From assembly GCA_028583605.1 (NCBI GenBank), contig CM053332.1, positions 15,907,267 through 15,971,266 of the forward strand: a stretch of DNA of 64,000 nucleotides, in the 5' to 3' direction. This DNA comes from Dastarcus helophoroides. Its lineage: Eukaryota > Arthropoda > Insecta > Coleoptera > Bothrideridae. This document shows, piece after piece, positions 53,221-64,000 of the stretch (its first letter is position 1; the number at the start of each line of letters is the position of its first letter). The notes under the pieces were generated by a model, which was not told the DNA's origin, made no database searches, and saw nothing but the letters and a program-made list of their open reading frames with translations. The position numbers were made by a program, and so were the translations under genes.

Positions 53221-56200
53221 TGGGTTATAAGCTTCAATATCTAGAAATATGCATGGAGTTGGTTTTATCAACCTAATTATTATCGACCTTGGGGCTTATT
53301 GACTGATAAGGGCGCAGTTTTATAGACTGTTTGAAACCCATTGGCTAACATGTCTTATGTTGGATGGATTTTTTATTTGCAGATTTATTTAAGTACCTTA
53401 CGAAGATAAGCATCTTCCACAACCAAAGCTAAAAAAATCGTAAACAAAACGTTAAGAAGTCTTTTCAACAGCAATTAAGAGTCATTAGATTCAAACCTTG
53501 AATGGAATCAGCAATGGTTTATTACTAATTTTTTAAAATGTATTTATTGCCAACAATTTTTAGTTTCTTTTTTTTTTTTTGACTGTTAAATTGTTCAGTT
53601 ATTTATTTTCAAAAATATTTTTTTTCTGAACAGTGTAATAATTTCAATTTCATTTTTTTTAATTTTCGCATTAATTTCGATTAATTACGACTTCTAAAAA
53701 TTTTGGCTTCTTAAATTTCCTTTTTTTTCTCGAAATTTTCACATTTTTCCAAAATTTCGACCCTTTGAAGAATCAGATTTGTTGTAAACGACAGATTTTT
53801 TAAATATCAATATTTTTGAACATTTTGTGTTTTGATTTTCTTCTAAATTTAAACCTTTTTTTTTAATTTCGACTTTGTTATAGTTAAATGTTGTTAATTT
53901 CGTCTCGTTTGAAAAATCGGTCGCTCTTTTTCAAAATTTAGGTTTTTTTTGAACATTTTGACGTTTTTTTCCCAAAAATTTTGTTTTTTTTTGTGAATAT
54001 TTTTTTAGAAAATTGGTTTGAAAATTTCGACTCCTTTTTAAGTTTCAACTTTTTCATGTAATTTCAACTTTTTTTTGTAAATTTTGATTTTTTTCTCAAA
54101 CTTATTTTAAAACTTGAATTTTCTCGAAATTGCTTTTTTTGCAAATTTTTTAGCATTTCTTGTTAATTTCGACTCCCGTTTGCAAAATTTTTGATTTTTT
54201 ATTCAAAATTTCGACTTTTCAATGCTCTGATTTTTTTTTGCAAATTTTGACTCTGAAAACTTCCACTTTTTTTAAAAACTGCCTCTTGAAATTTCTTTTA
54301 TTTAAATTTTTCATGTTTAAAAATTTCGAAATATTCAAAAAAATTCGAATTCTTCAGAAGAAAGTGAAAACTATTTTCAGATAGTCAGCATTTTGAGACA
54401 AAGCCGAAGTATTTCAAAAGAGCCGAAAAACTGGCAATTTTCTTAAAAAAATCGAATTTTTCAAGCGGCAAACATTTTTGAATTTTAAATATATTTCTTG
54501 AGAATTTTGATTTTTTTTTGTAAATTTTCATTTTTATTTTCAAATGTCGACATGTTTCAAATTTCAATGTTTATCAAAATTTCGACTGTTTTCAAAATTT
54601 TGAGTTTTTTCACAAGTTTGAACATTTTGACTTTTCACAATTATGACTTTTGAAAAATTTTGCCAAAAATTTCCACTGTTTTCCAATTCTCATTTCTATC
54701 AAAATTGCGACTTTCTTTAAATTTTTTGCCTTTTAAAACTATTGGAAAAGTCGGAAATTTAAAAAAAAAATCCTCGAGTTTTTAAAAAAAAAAATTTGAA
54801 CAATTTTCAGTAAAAGGCGAAATATTTAAAACAGCCCAGGTTTTGAAATAAAGTTGAAATATTTATAAGTCGCAAAAAAGGAAAATTTGGAGACAAAGTC
54901 AGGATTCCAAAAAATTCTAATTTTTCAAAAAAAAATATTAAAAAACCTCCAGAAAGTGTCGACATTTTCAAAATATTAGTAAAATTTTGAAAAAATAAGC
55001 TGAAATCGTGAAAAAGGTGGAAATTTTCAAAGTAATTCGAAATTTTGAAAAAAGTCGAAATTTTGTAAAAGTATAGAAATTTGCAAAATTAGTAAATTTT
55101 TGAGAAAAAAAAATCGCAATTTTGGAAAAGGGAAACCTGTAAAAAAGTAAAAATGTTGATAAAGAGGCCGTTGTATAAAAAAATGTGGAACATTCAATAA
55201 AAAAAAATTGAAATTTTTGTCGAAATTCTCTATAAAAACGTCTTTTTAATCTAGCTTCAAAAAATAGACGAGTTCTTTAAAAAGTGGGGATTTTTTGAAA
55301 AATCGTAATTTTGAAAAAGGTCGAGATTTTTAATCGAAATTTCGAAAAAAAAAATAATAATAATAAAAACACGCAAAAAGGTTAAAATTTTCAAAAAAAT
55401 CAAGATATTAAACGAAAGCTTTTGTAGAATTCCAAATTATATGAAAAAGTCTAAATTAAAAAAAAACAAAATTTACATTTTAAAGAGAAAGTCAAAATTT
55501 TCATAAAAAATCGAATTTCAAGTCGCAAAAGTTTTTGAATTTTAAATTTATTTCTTGACAATTTAGATTTTTTAAAAACAATTTTCATGTTTTTAAAAAA
55601 ATGTCGATATGTTCTAAATTCCCATTTTTATTTTTTAATAAGGGAACATTTTTAATATGGAAATTTTTTTCGACTTTTTTTCAAAAATTTCGATATTAAA
55701 AATGTTCCCTTCTTTCGAATTTCCATTTATATCAAAACTTCGACCTTTCTTAAATTTTTGTGTCATTAATTTTGTTTAAAAATGTCGAAATATTCAAAAG
55801 AACGTCGAATTCTTCAGAAAATATCGAAACTATTTGCAGACAAGTCAGCATTTCGATAAAAAGTCGAAACATTTCAAAAACATAAAAGTATTTAAAAAAA
55901 GTCGAAATTTTTTTAAAAAACGAATATTTAGTCACAAGAATTTTCGAATTTTGAATATTTTTCTAAAAAATTTCGATTTTTTTTTTGTAAATTTTCATTT
56001 AAAAAAAATGTCGACATGTTTTGCATTCCCATTTTTATCAAAATTTTGGCTTCTTTCAAAATTTTGAGTTTTTTACAATTTTGAAAATTTTCACGATTTC
56101 ACTATTTTGACTTTTTTCCAAATTTTCGACATGAAAGTTTCCCATTTTTATCAAAATTTCGACATTTCAAATTTTTGGTTTTTGAACTTTATTAGAAAAC

Positions 56201-56700
56201 TTCAAAAACAAATCCTTCAATTTTTTAAGTCGCAAACATTTTTGAATTTTGAATTTTTTCTTGACAATTTAGGTTTTTTTTATAAATTTTTATCAAAAAA
56301 AAATGTCGATTCCAATTGTTTATCAAAACTTTCGAAATCTTCAAAAAAAGTCGAATTCTTCATAAGAAAGTCTGAAACTATTTTCAGAAAAGTTAGCCTT
56401 TCGATAAAAAATCGAAATATTTCAAAAGAGCTGAAGTTTTAACAAAGAATCGAAATTTTTGCAAAAAAATGTTATTTTCTAAGTCGCAAAAATTTTTCAA
56501 TTTTGAATCCTTTTTCTTGAGACTGTCGATTTTTTTTATAAATTTTTATTTTTATTTTTAAATGTCGACATATTTTAAATTCCTATCAAACCTTTGACTT
56601 TTTTCACAATTTTGACTTCACAGTTTTGATATTTTTCAAAAATTTCGACATTTAAAAATTTCGTCTTTCCCATTTCCCTTTTTTGTTCGAAATTTGAGAG
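53221..56700. repeat. Kintoun intron: degenerate TTCGAC/GTCGAA repeat
   Basis: After about 400 bp of unique sequence the intron becomes irregular AT-rich repeat, T-rich in sense (AATTTCGACTTTTTT) from 53640 and switching to A-rich sense (AAAAGTCGAAATT) around 54300-54400 and again later. It alternates orientation in blocks, and no fixed period is readable. Short frames here are artefacts. Confidence 0.75.
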
Positions 56701-56751
56701 AATAGTTTGCTTCACGCTGTCTTGTTTTTACACAACCTTTAGTTCCCAGGA

Positions 56752-57685
56752 CATGTGACCTTGAACTCACGTGAGCTCAAGACCACGTGAGCTTAAGCTC
56801 ATGCGATCTTCATCTCTTGACATTGACTTCGTACGACCTGAAATCAAGTGACGTTGAACTCAAGCGACTTTAAGTGGGTGTGACCTTGAACTCAAGCGAC
56901 TTTGAGTCACGCGATCTTTAATTCACGGGACTTCGATGCGACCTTGACCCGGCGTGGCCTTGGTTACGCGCAACCTTGACATCGCGTGACCTTGAACACA
57001 CACGACCTTGACCCCCGTGACCTTGAATATGTGCAACTTTAACCTTACATGCGACCATAATATCACATTGCCTTAAACACACGTGGACCTTGATCACACA
57101 CGACCTTGATCCCCCGTGACCTTGAACCTGTGCAACCTTAACCTTACATGCGACCATAATATCACATGGCCTTAAACACACTTGACCTTGGTCAAGCGTA
57201 ACCTTGACATAGCGTGACCTTGAACACACATGACCTTGACCTCCATGACCTTGAACATGTGCAACCTTAACCTTACGTGCGACCATGATATCATATGGCC
57301 TTAAACACACGCGACCTTGACCCCGCGTGACCTTGGAAGGTGAAACCTTGACATCAGTGACCTTGGAAGGTGAAACCTTGACCTCAGTGACCTTGGAAGG
57401 TGAAACCTTGACATCAGTGACCTTGGAAGGTGAAACCTTGACATCACGTGACCTTAGAACGTGTAACCTTGACAGCAGGCGACCTTGGCCCCATGTGACC
57501 TTGGGCATGTGCAACCTTGGCATCACGTGACCTTGGAAAATGCAACCTTGACATCGCGTATTCTTGAACACATGCGACCTCGACCTCGCGTGACCTTTAA
57601 TACATGCGATCTTGAACTCACGTGACCTTGAACGCACGCTACCTTGACATTACGTGACCTTGACCACATGTGACCTTGAACTCAT
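56752..57685. repeat. Minisatellite of GTGACCTTGAA-type units
   Basis: About 930 bp built from ~15-bp units such as CGTGACCTTGAACACAC, CACGACCTTGACCCC and GCAACCTTAACC, all in one orientation. A 30-bp subrepeat (GTGACCTTGGAAGGTGAAAC...) occurs about four times between 57330 and 57440. Longer duplicated blocks include TTACATGCGACCATAATATC, near 57045 and 57143, with a variant near 57276. It is GC-richer than all surrounding intron sequence. A 239-codon Val/Ser/Arg-rich minus-strand frame is a by-product. Confidence 0.92.
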
Positions 57686-57689
57686 CTAC

Positions 57690-59560
57690 CTTGCGGTGAG
57701 ATACAATAGTTAGGTGTGTAAGTGTTTTTTGACAATTTATCAAGTATTTTTCCAAATACACATTTAAATAGTCGATTATTAAAAAAAATTTAATTGGAAG
57801 CCAAAATTTTCAAAAATGTGGGTAATTTTAAAAAAAGTTGAAAACTTGAAAAGTTGATATTTAAAAAAAGGTCAAAATTTTCAAACAAAAGTCGAATTCT
57901 TAAAAATTATTAAAATTTTGAAAAATCTTGAGATGAAATTTTGAAGAAAACGATATATTTTTAAAATAATTGAAAATACAAATATAGGACACTATTTTCA
58001 AAAATTTCCAAATTTTTAAAACAAGTAGAAATTTTGAAAAAAAAAGGATTAAATTTTGGAGTCGAGATTTAAAAAAAAAATTAAAAATTTTGAAAATAAT
58101 TGCAGATTTTAAAAAAACCTTGAAAATATTTAAGAAGGATAAAATTTTGACACAACTTTGAAGTTTTAATTTCCGAAAGAAAGTATAAATTTTGAAAAAA
58201 GTTAAAAAAACTCAAGATTTTTGGGAAAAAATCAAAATTTTGAGAAAGAAACCAAAATTTTTAAAAATTCGACATTTTAAAAAAATTCCCGAATAAAAGA
58301 AATGAGAAATCTTCAAAAAAATTCGAAATGTCTAAAAAGTTAAAATTTTGAAAAATAATCTAAAATTTCAAAAATAATTAAAATTTTGAAACAGGTCGAA
58401 ATTTTTATTTAAATTTTAAATAAAATCCGAAATTTTCGAAATCTTAATATTGAAGAAAAATTATCAGAAAAGAAAGAAAAATTGAGTTTTGGATAATTAA
58501 AATCATTTAATTGGAAATTTTCAAAAATATTAAAATTATGAAGAAAATTTCGTAATTTTGAAAAAATATGGTACTTCTAAAAAAAGTTGACATTTTGGAA
58601 AAGATGCCGATATTTTGAAGAGATCTAAATTTTCAAAAAAATTGGGACATATTAAAAGAATCACGAAACTAAAGTAAAAAATGTCAAAAAACTCCAGATT
58701 TCAAAAAAAATTCGCAATTTAAAATGAAATTGAAATTTTTAAATAAAGTTCAAATTTTGAAAAATTTCGAATTTAAAAAGTGGTCAAAATTTTGAATAAT
58801 CATCGTATAATTTGTAAACAATTTAAATTCTAAAAGAAAGTAATATTTAAAAAAAAATAAATTTTGAAAAAAGTGATATTTTGAAAAAGTCGAAAATTTA
58901 AAAAAGTCAAAAATTTAAAAAGTCGAAAGTTTAAAAAAGTCGAAATTTTTAAAAAGTCCAGCTTTCTCTTCTTTTTCTTCAAAAACTACATTTTCAAAAA
59001 AGTTAAAATTTTTAAAAAGCAAAAAATATTCAAAAAAGGTCGAAATTCTCAGAAAAGTCGATATTAAAAAAAATGTTAAATTTTAGAAAAGTGAAAATAA
59101 AAAAAAATCGAAATTTTCAAAAGGACAATTTTTCAAAAAGTGAAAGTACAAATCGAAATTTCGGAAACAATTCATAAGTAAAAATTTTCAAAAGCAGTAA
59201 CATTTTGGAAAAGTAGACATTTTTAAAGAGCTCAAGTCGAAATTTGGGGAAAAAAAACATTGTCAACAACTGGTTCACGTTTTCAAAGAAACTCCGAAAT
59301 TCTCGAAAAGTTTTGAAAAATGTCAAAATTTCGAAAGAGGTCAATTTTTGAAATGTAAACATTTTTAAGTGGCATATTTCAAAAGAGCGCAATTTAAGAG
59401 AAATATATTTAAAAAATCGAAATTTTGAAGTATAGTCGAAAATTTTTAGAAAAATTGACACCTTCACAAAAAGCCAAAATAAAAAATATAAAAATGAGAA
59501 AATTTCAAACAAATCGAAATTTTTGGATAAATGTTGAACTGTTTTAACTCGTTAAGAAAG
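57690..59560. repeat. Kintoun intron: degenerate GTCGAAATTTTGAAAA repeat
   Basis: A-rich sense words (AAAAGTCGAAATTTT, AAATTTTGAAAAA) with no stable long period. A local run of AAAAAGTCGAAAGTTT-like ~16-bp units lies near 58880-58960. Confidence 0.75.
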
Positions 59561-59733
59561 TACTGACCAGAGACTAGTACTGACTGTGATAATAGTGAGT
59601 TAGGTAGGGTGACAGATAGTTTGTCCCATAATTTTAGTCGACCAAAAAAAAAGTCGTCGCCCTGGAATTAGCAAAATTATTTTAAATATTGCGGTCCAAC
59701 TTGACACAGTGAGGATGTCTCTCTACGGAGACT

Positions 59734-59925
59734 CTTTTTTTCTATAGAACTTCCAAGTTATGGAACTTGTTACCGAGAGGAATTTTCCCCAAAAATTACA
59801 ACCTATCCTTGTTAAGAAGGCGGTTCATTGCCATCTATCCCTGTTTCCGCATTCTACTCGCAGCGCTTTGAAAGCATAATGGGGTTATCCTTTGCGAGTG
59901 GATTAAACCTAAAAAATAAAAAATA
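59734..59925 (+). mobile_element. 5'-truncated LINE: end of reverse-transcriptase ORF and 3' tail
   Basis: Codons FFYRTSKLWNLLP, then GIFPKNYNLSLLRRRF, match the typical C-terminal end of arthropod non-LTR retrotransposon ORF2 (R-T-x-x-L-W-N-x-L-P ... Y-N-L). The stop is TGA near 59869. The 3' tail GCATAATGGGGTTATCC and GAGTGGATTAAACC ends in A-rich sequence and is shared with 37550-37628. Non-functional. Confidence 0.75.
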
Positions 59926-59929
59926 ACAT

Positions 59930-60495
59930 CCGAAATTATCCGAAACACTTATATCGGTTTCGGATATTTTTTTATTTCGGATATCTGACAGTTTCGGTTA
60001 CGGTTGTGGAGCTCCATAACATCCCTATTGCGTACATGCAAAAACTGGGTTTCAGTGCTGTTGACACCATTTCAAGAATTCATATTTTTTATCAAAATAA
60101 TTTTGAAGGCACGTACAATGTGTAGTTAAAGGCACGTACAACGTGCATTAAATTCCTCAATTTTATAAACCTACTTATATTAATAATCTTTACAATTTTA
60201 TTAATTGAATATCACGGTTATTTTCCGTTGTAGTAAAATAAGTAGGTCATTCTATTTTTATTTACATTTAGATATAGTACATGTGCTTAACTGCTATATC
60301 AGTGAAAGAGCATGTATCTTTTATCTTTTATTTACATAAATAATTTCGTTTTATTATGAACTTAATTTAACCTTGATATTTTTTTGTTCCGGTCCTGATT
60401 ATGATAACTCTTGATTTAATTAATTTGTTATCTGCGCTTCAATTTTCTATTTTAAAATTGAAATATTTGGGTTATGATTGCAATTTAAATTTCAG
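59930..60495. other. End of Kintoun intron
   Basis: Contains a CCGAAATTATCCGAAACAC / TTTCGGATATTTTTTTATTT block (59940-60020), loosely like the CGGTTCC repeats, then unique AT-rich sequence to the acceptor ATTTAAATTTCAG. Confidence 0.55.
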
Positions 60496-60730
60496 GTCGA
60501 ATTCCAGCATCCTGGGCCAGAAAAAGAAAAATCAGCGGAAAGCCCGCAACAAAAAACGAGCCCTAGAGAGGCGCCATAGCGAGAGCGAAGCTTCCGAAGT
60601 TGAAGATAAAAAGGAGGGAGAAGAGAAGACTCAGCCCGATAGTCCCCCAGCGGCGCCGCCAGTTGAAAGTTCTGGAAAATCGAGCTGCGAGAAGAAAGAA
60701 GAAGGACACATTTTCTCCCTCGAGATGTAA
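60496..60730 (+). CDS. DNAAF2: Kintoun / DNAAF2, last coding exon
   Basis: It follows AATTTAAATTTCAG; its first G completes AG from exon 1 (Arg), giving FYR|SNSSILGQKKKNQRKA, a conserved tail of insect Kintoun proteins. A basic, then acidic/Pro-rich low-complexity end leads to TAA at 60728-60730. The intron from 53201 is 7.3 kb. Its GC content stands out from flanks. A longer upstream open frame (from 60401) is intron read-through. Confidence 0.93.
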
Positions 60731-61855
60731 AGGGTTTGTGAGGGTATTTGGTAATGGGGAACTTCAGACAAAATGCGGTCGGTTTTATGTTTGATATGGC
60801 CTTAAATTCAACCTCTTAATTTAGAACGCACACGAATTTATTCACGGCTCGGATGCAATTTTATTTTTTTGATATTGAACTATTTAGGTATCATGTGGAT
60901 TTTTTTAATGCTACAAGTCTTCTAGCTGCAACTTTATTGAATATAAAATTCTAAACCAAAGCACTTCATTTTGATTGAATCTTTGTTATTTTACAACTTT
61001 AATTTATAAATACTAAATATTATGAACGTTCCTTATGAATTTTAATTTCATTTTGTTATTAAAATGATAGAAATCTACACTTGAATGCAGAAGGAAATAG
61101 CTTTAAATTTATTTTAATTAAAATGGCTTTATTGTATTATTTTAACTTTTATTAAATATTGATCTAAACTAAATATACTTAATGCTTTAAATATTTCTTA
61201 TGAATTTTAATTCTATTTATTATTTTAGCAAAGAAGCAATTGTCCTTAGATAGAGAAGAAAATGTGGAAACTTTTGAAGCATGAAATTTTACCACAAACT
61301 TCAATCTAGGTGCTGTTTTCAGCAAGGTATTACTCGATGTCTTAACTATTTTTGAATCAAGTACACATACCCTTGTACCATTTATTTTTATTACATACAT
61401 TTTCTAACTACATGTCAAATCCAACAAATCAGTATTATTTACTATTTTGTATATTTTCTACAGCTGCTTAAACTTTTTGTAAATTAAACGTTGAAATATT
61501 TGAAAACTTCCATCATACAAATTTTTCAAAAAAAGTCAAATTCTAACACTCTACTAACATGGTATTTAGAAAAACTTTCAGGCGTCATTCCCTGGCACTA
61601 AATAAACATCCTCAATGGATTTTGTGTGAAACTAAAAGAATCTTTACTAAATATGTAAATGCGAAAGTGTGTCTGTCTGTCTGTTTGTTTGCGTCAGTGT
61701 TGCCAGGTCTCGCGCACTTTCTCGATTTTCTACTCTCGCGCACTTTCTTGATTTTCTACCTCGCGCCTATGCACGACACATTTTCTATGTAAATAAATGC
61801 AAAGCTTGGCAATGACGACACTACGATATCGTCATCTAACGACGAGGGTTCATGT
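60731..61855. other. Region downstream of Kintoun
   Basis: AT-rich unique sequence. No AATAAA is close to the stop; ATTAAA variants lie near 61117 and 61150. A GTCTGTCTGTCTG microsatellite lies near 61668, and a direct repeat of CTCGCGCACTTTCTYGATTT occurs twice at about 61709-61760. No further gene was seen. Confidence 0.55.
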
Positions 61856-61859
61856 ATTT

Positions 61860-64000
61860 TAAAAATCGAAATTTTGAGAAAAATCCACTTTACAGAATAG
61901 TGAAAATTTTAAACAACAGTCGAATTTTTAAATTTTTCAAATAAAAATTCAGTTTACTACATCACATTCGAAATTTCAAGAAAATGTCGAAATTATTGAA
62001 AAAAAAAATACGGAAAATTTCGCAACAAATTAAAATTTGAATAATGTTTAAATTCTGAAAGTCATAATGTCTTTAAAAACGCCGAAATTTGATGACAAAC
62101 GATTGAGATTTTCAGAAGTAAAAATTCTGTAAAGTTCGATAAAAAATGGAAATTTTTAGAAAAATTCAATTTTTGAAAAAAGTGTACCTTTTCAAAAAAA
62201 AAAGTCAAATTTTTCAGTATTTCAAATAAAAATACCATTTACAACAGGAAAGGCAAAATTTCGAAAAAAAAAAAATTAAAAATTCTTGAAAAATAGTCAA
62301 AATATTCATAAAAAATTAAAATTTTGAAAAAAATTTACATTCTGGAAAAATCATAATTAAAAAGAAGCTGACATTTTCTGAAAAAAGGTTTACATTTTCA
62401 AAAAAAGTAAACATTCTAAAAAAGCTTGAAAATTGTAAAAATCGAAATTGTGGGCAAAATCCAATTTTTGAAAAAGTGGCAATTTTCAAAAAAAATCGAA
62501 TTTTTCAATTTTGCAAATAAAAATACCATTTACTACAATAAAGTCGAAATTTCGAAAAAAATTCGAAAATTTTAAAAATCGGAATTGTGAGAAAAGTCCA
62601 ATTTTTCAAAAAGTAAAAATTTTCAAAAATAAGTCGAATTTTTTAAATATTTAAATAAAAAACCAATTTGCTACGTAAAAGTCGAATTTTCGAGAAAGTC
62701 GAAATTTTTGAGAAAAAAGGTGAAAATTTTCATAAAAAATTGAAATTTTGAAGTTTCAATTCTGAAAAAAATTTATATTCTGAAAAAAGTCATAATATTT
62801 TAAGAAAAAAGCCGAAATTTGATGACAACAGGTTAACATTTTCAGAAAAGTGATAATCATAAAAAATTAAAATTTTGAAAAAACTTAATTCTGGAAAAAT
62901 AATATTTAAAAAAAAGCTGACATTTTCTGACAAAAAAAAATAGCTCGAAAATTTTCAAAATCGGACTTGTGGGAAAAAAATTGTTCAAAAAAGTGAAAAT
63001 TTTCCAAAAAAAAATAGAATGTTTTAAATTTTTAAATAAAGAACCAATTTGCTATGTAAAAGCTTCGAAAAAGTCGAAATTTTTGAAAAAAAATGAAAAT
63101 TTTCACGAAAAATTGAAATTTTGAAAAAAATGTTAATTCTGAAGAAAATGTTAATTCTGAAAAAAGGTATAATATCTTAGGAAAAAAGCCGAAATTTGAT
63201 CACAAAAGGTTAACAATTTCAGAAAAGTGAAAATGTTGAAAGAAGTTCGAAAAAAATCGAAATTTTGAGAAAAATGCAATTTTTGAAAAGGTGGAAATTT
63301 TCAAAAAAAATCGAATTTTTCAATTTTGCAAATAGAAATACCATTTACTACAAAAAAGTCGAAATTTCAAAAAAAAAATTAAAAATTCTTGAAAAATAGT
63401 CGAAATTTTCATAAAAAATTAAAATTTTGAAAAAAGTTTAAATTCTGGAAAAAAATCATATTTTAAAAAAGACCGAAATTTGATGACGGAAGGCTAACAT
63501 TTTCAAAAAAAGTGAACATTCTAAAAAAAGTTCGAAAATTTTTAAAATCGAAATTGTGAGAAAAATCCAATTTTTCAAAAAGAAAATTTTCAAAAATAAG
63601 TAAAATTTTTTAAATAAAAAACCTATTTATTAGGGCAAAGTCGAAACTTCGAGAAGAAGTCTAAATTTTTGAAAAAAAAGTGAACATTTTCATAAAAAAT
63701 TGAAATTTTGAAAAAAATTTGAATTTTGGAAAAGTTTAAATTCTGAAAAAAGTCATAATATCTTGAAAAAAAGCCGAAATTTGATGACAAAAGGTTAACA
63801 TTTTCAGAAAAGTGGAAATTCTGAAAAAGTTCGAGTAAATCGAACTTTTCAGGCAAACCCAGTTTTTGAAAAGTGGAAATTTTCAAAAAAAAGTCGAATT
63901 TTTCAATTTTGCAAATAATAATAATAATTTTGCAAAAAAAGTGAAAAATTCCTGAAAAATAGTCAATATTCTTATAGAAAATTTAAATTTTGAAAACAGT
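61860..64000. repeat. Tandem satellite-like array with recurring CCATTTACTAC landmark
   Basis: The landmarks ATACCATTTACTACA (near 62232, 62525, 63340, with variants at 61955, 62660, 63045 and 63610) and GCCGAAATTTGATGAC (near 62080, 62812, 63190, 63470, 63775) recur in interleaved order at roughly 280-390-bp steps. The array runs off the window end. The short Phe-rich minus frame at 63623-63886 is a shadow. Confidence 0.85.

Noticed and set aside
56918..57637. 239-codon minus-strand frame rich in Val/Lys/Ser/Arg
   Set aside because: Generated by the GTGACCTTGA minisatellite. No conserved motif, and no promoter or splice context.

Overview
This is an insect-type nuclear genome window, very AT-rich and with extremely repeat-loaded introns. 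The assignment rests on five things: Kintoun and OLA1 protein-coding exons, a Pipe/HS2ST-like sulfotransferase, GT-AG introns including very short ones (56 and 65 bp), mariner, pogo, hAT-like and Harbinger-like transposon remains, and AATAAA signals. A beetle-like genome is plausible, but I cannot fix the order or species. No bacterial features (operons, Shine-Dalgarno sites, CRISPR) are present, and I saw no rRNA or tRNA genes.

Four host genes are supported. (1) OLA1 (Obg-like ATPase 1), + strand: the last five coding exons lie at 4126-4203, 4884-4981, 10782-10928, 11655-11751 and 28424-28657. The GTPase half of the gene lies upstream of the window. (2) A divergent uronyl/heparan 2-O-sulfotransferase of the Pipe/HS2ST family, - strand: five exons at 43541-43893, 39145-39303, 38594-38731, 29279-29445 and 28817-29010. 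Phases agree throughout and give 336 codons. The PAPS 5'-phosphosulfate-binding lysine appears to be lost. It converges tail-to-tail on OLA1, with stop codons 159 bp apart. (3) A small unrecognised gene (135 codons, two coding exons) at 45997-46460, - strand. (4) Kintoun/DNAAF2 (axonemal dynein assembly factor), + strand: a 2-kb first coding exon at 51171-53200 and a short last exon at 60496-60730, separated by a 7.3-kb intron.

Most of the remaining DNA is repeat. 1-3286 holds polypyrimidine DNA, including a ~760-bp (TTCTC)n tract. 5.9-9.3 kb is a ~342-bp tandem array. 11.8-17.6 kb is a ~230-bp array with longer duplicated blocks, carrying a deleted mariner. 17844-21161 is a nearly intact pogo/Tigger-like element. 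21.2-23.4 and 24.6-28.1 kb are the same ~420-465-bp family in opposite orientation around a unique island. 33.1-37.1 kb is a truncated LTR retroelement whose gag gene contains about 60 copies of a 33-bp repeat, and a same-family LTR sits in opposite orientation at 40466-40817. Smaller elements include a repeated foldback family, a 263-bp MITE, a TATCGATA-rich hAT-like MITE, a Harbinger fragment and LINE tails. The Kintoun intron contains a ~930-bp minisatellite built of GTGACCTTGA-like units that match the FTZ-F1/ERR nuclear-receptor half-site.

The common theme is that the introns of unrelated housekeeping, secretory and ciliary genes have been filled by related arrays of short TCGAAATTTT / AAAAAGTCGAAA words on both strands. 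Short islands of non-repetitive, higher-GC sequence remain between them and are the best candidates for retained regulatory DNA.
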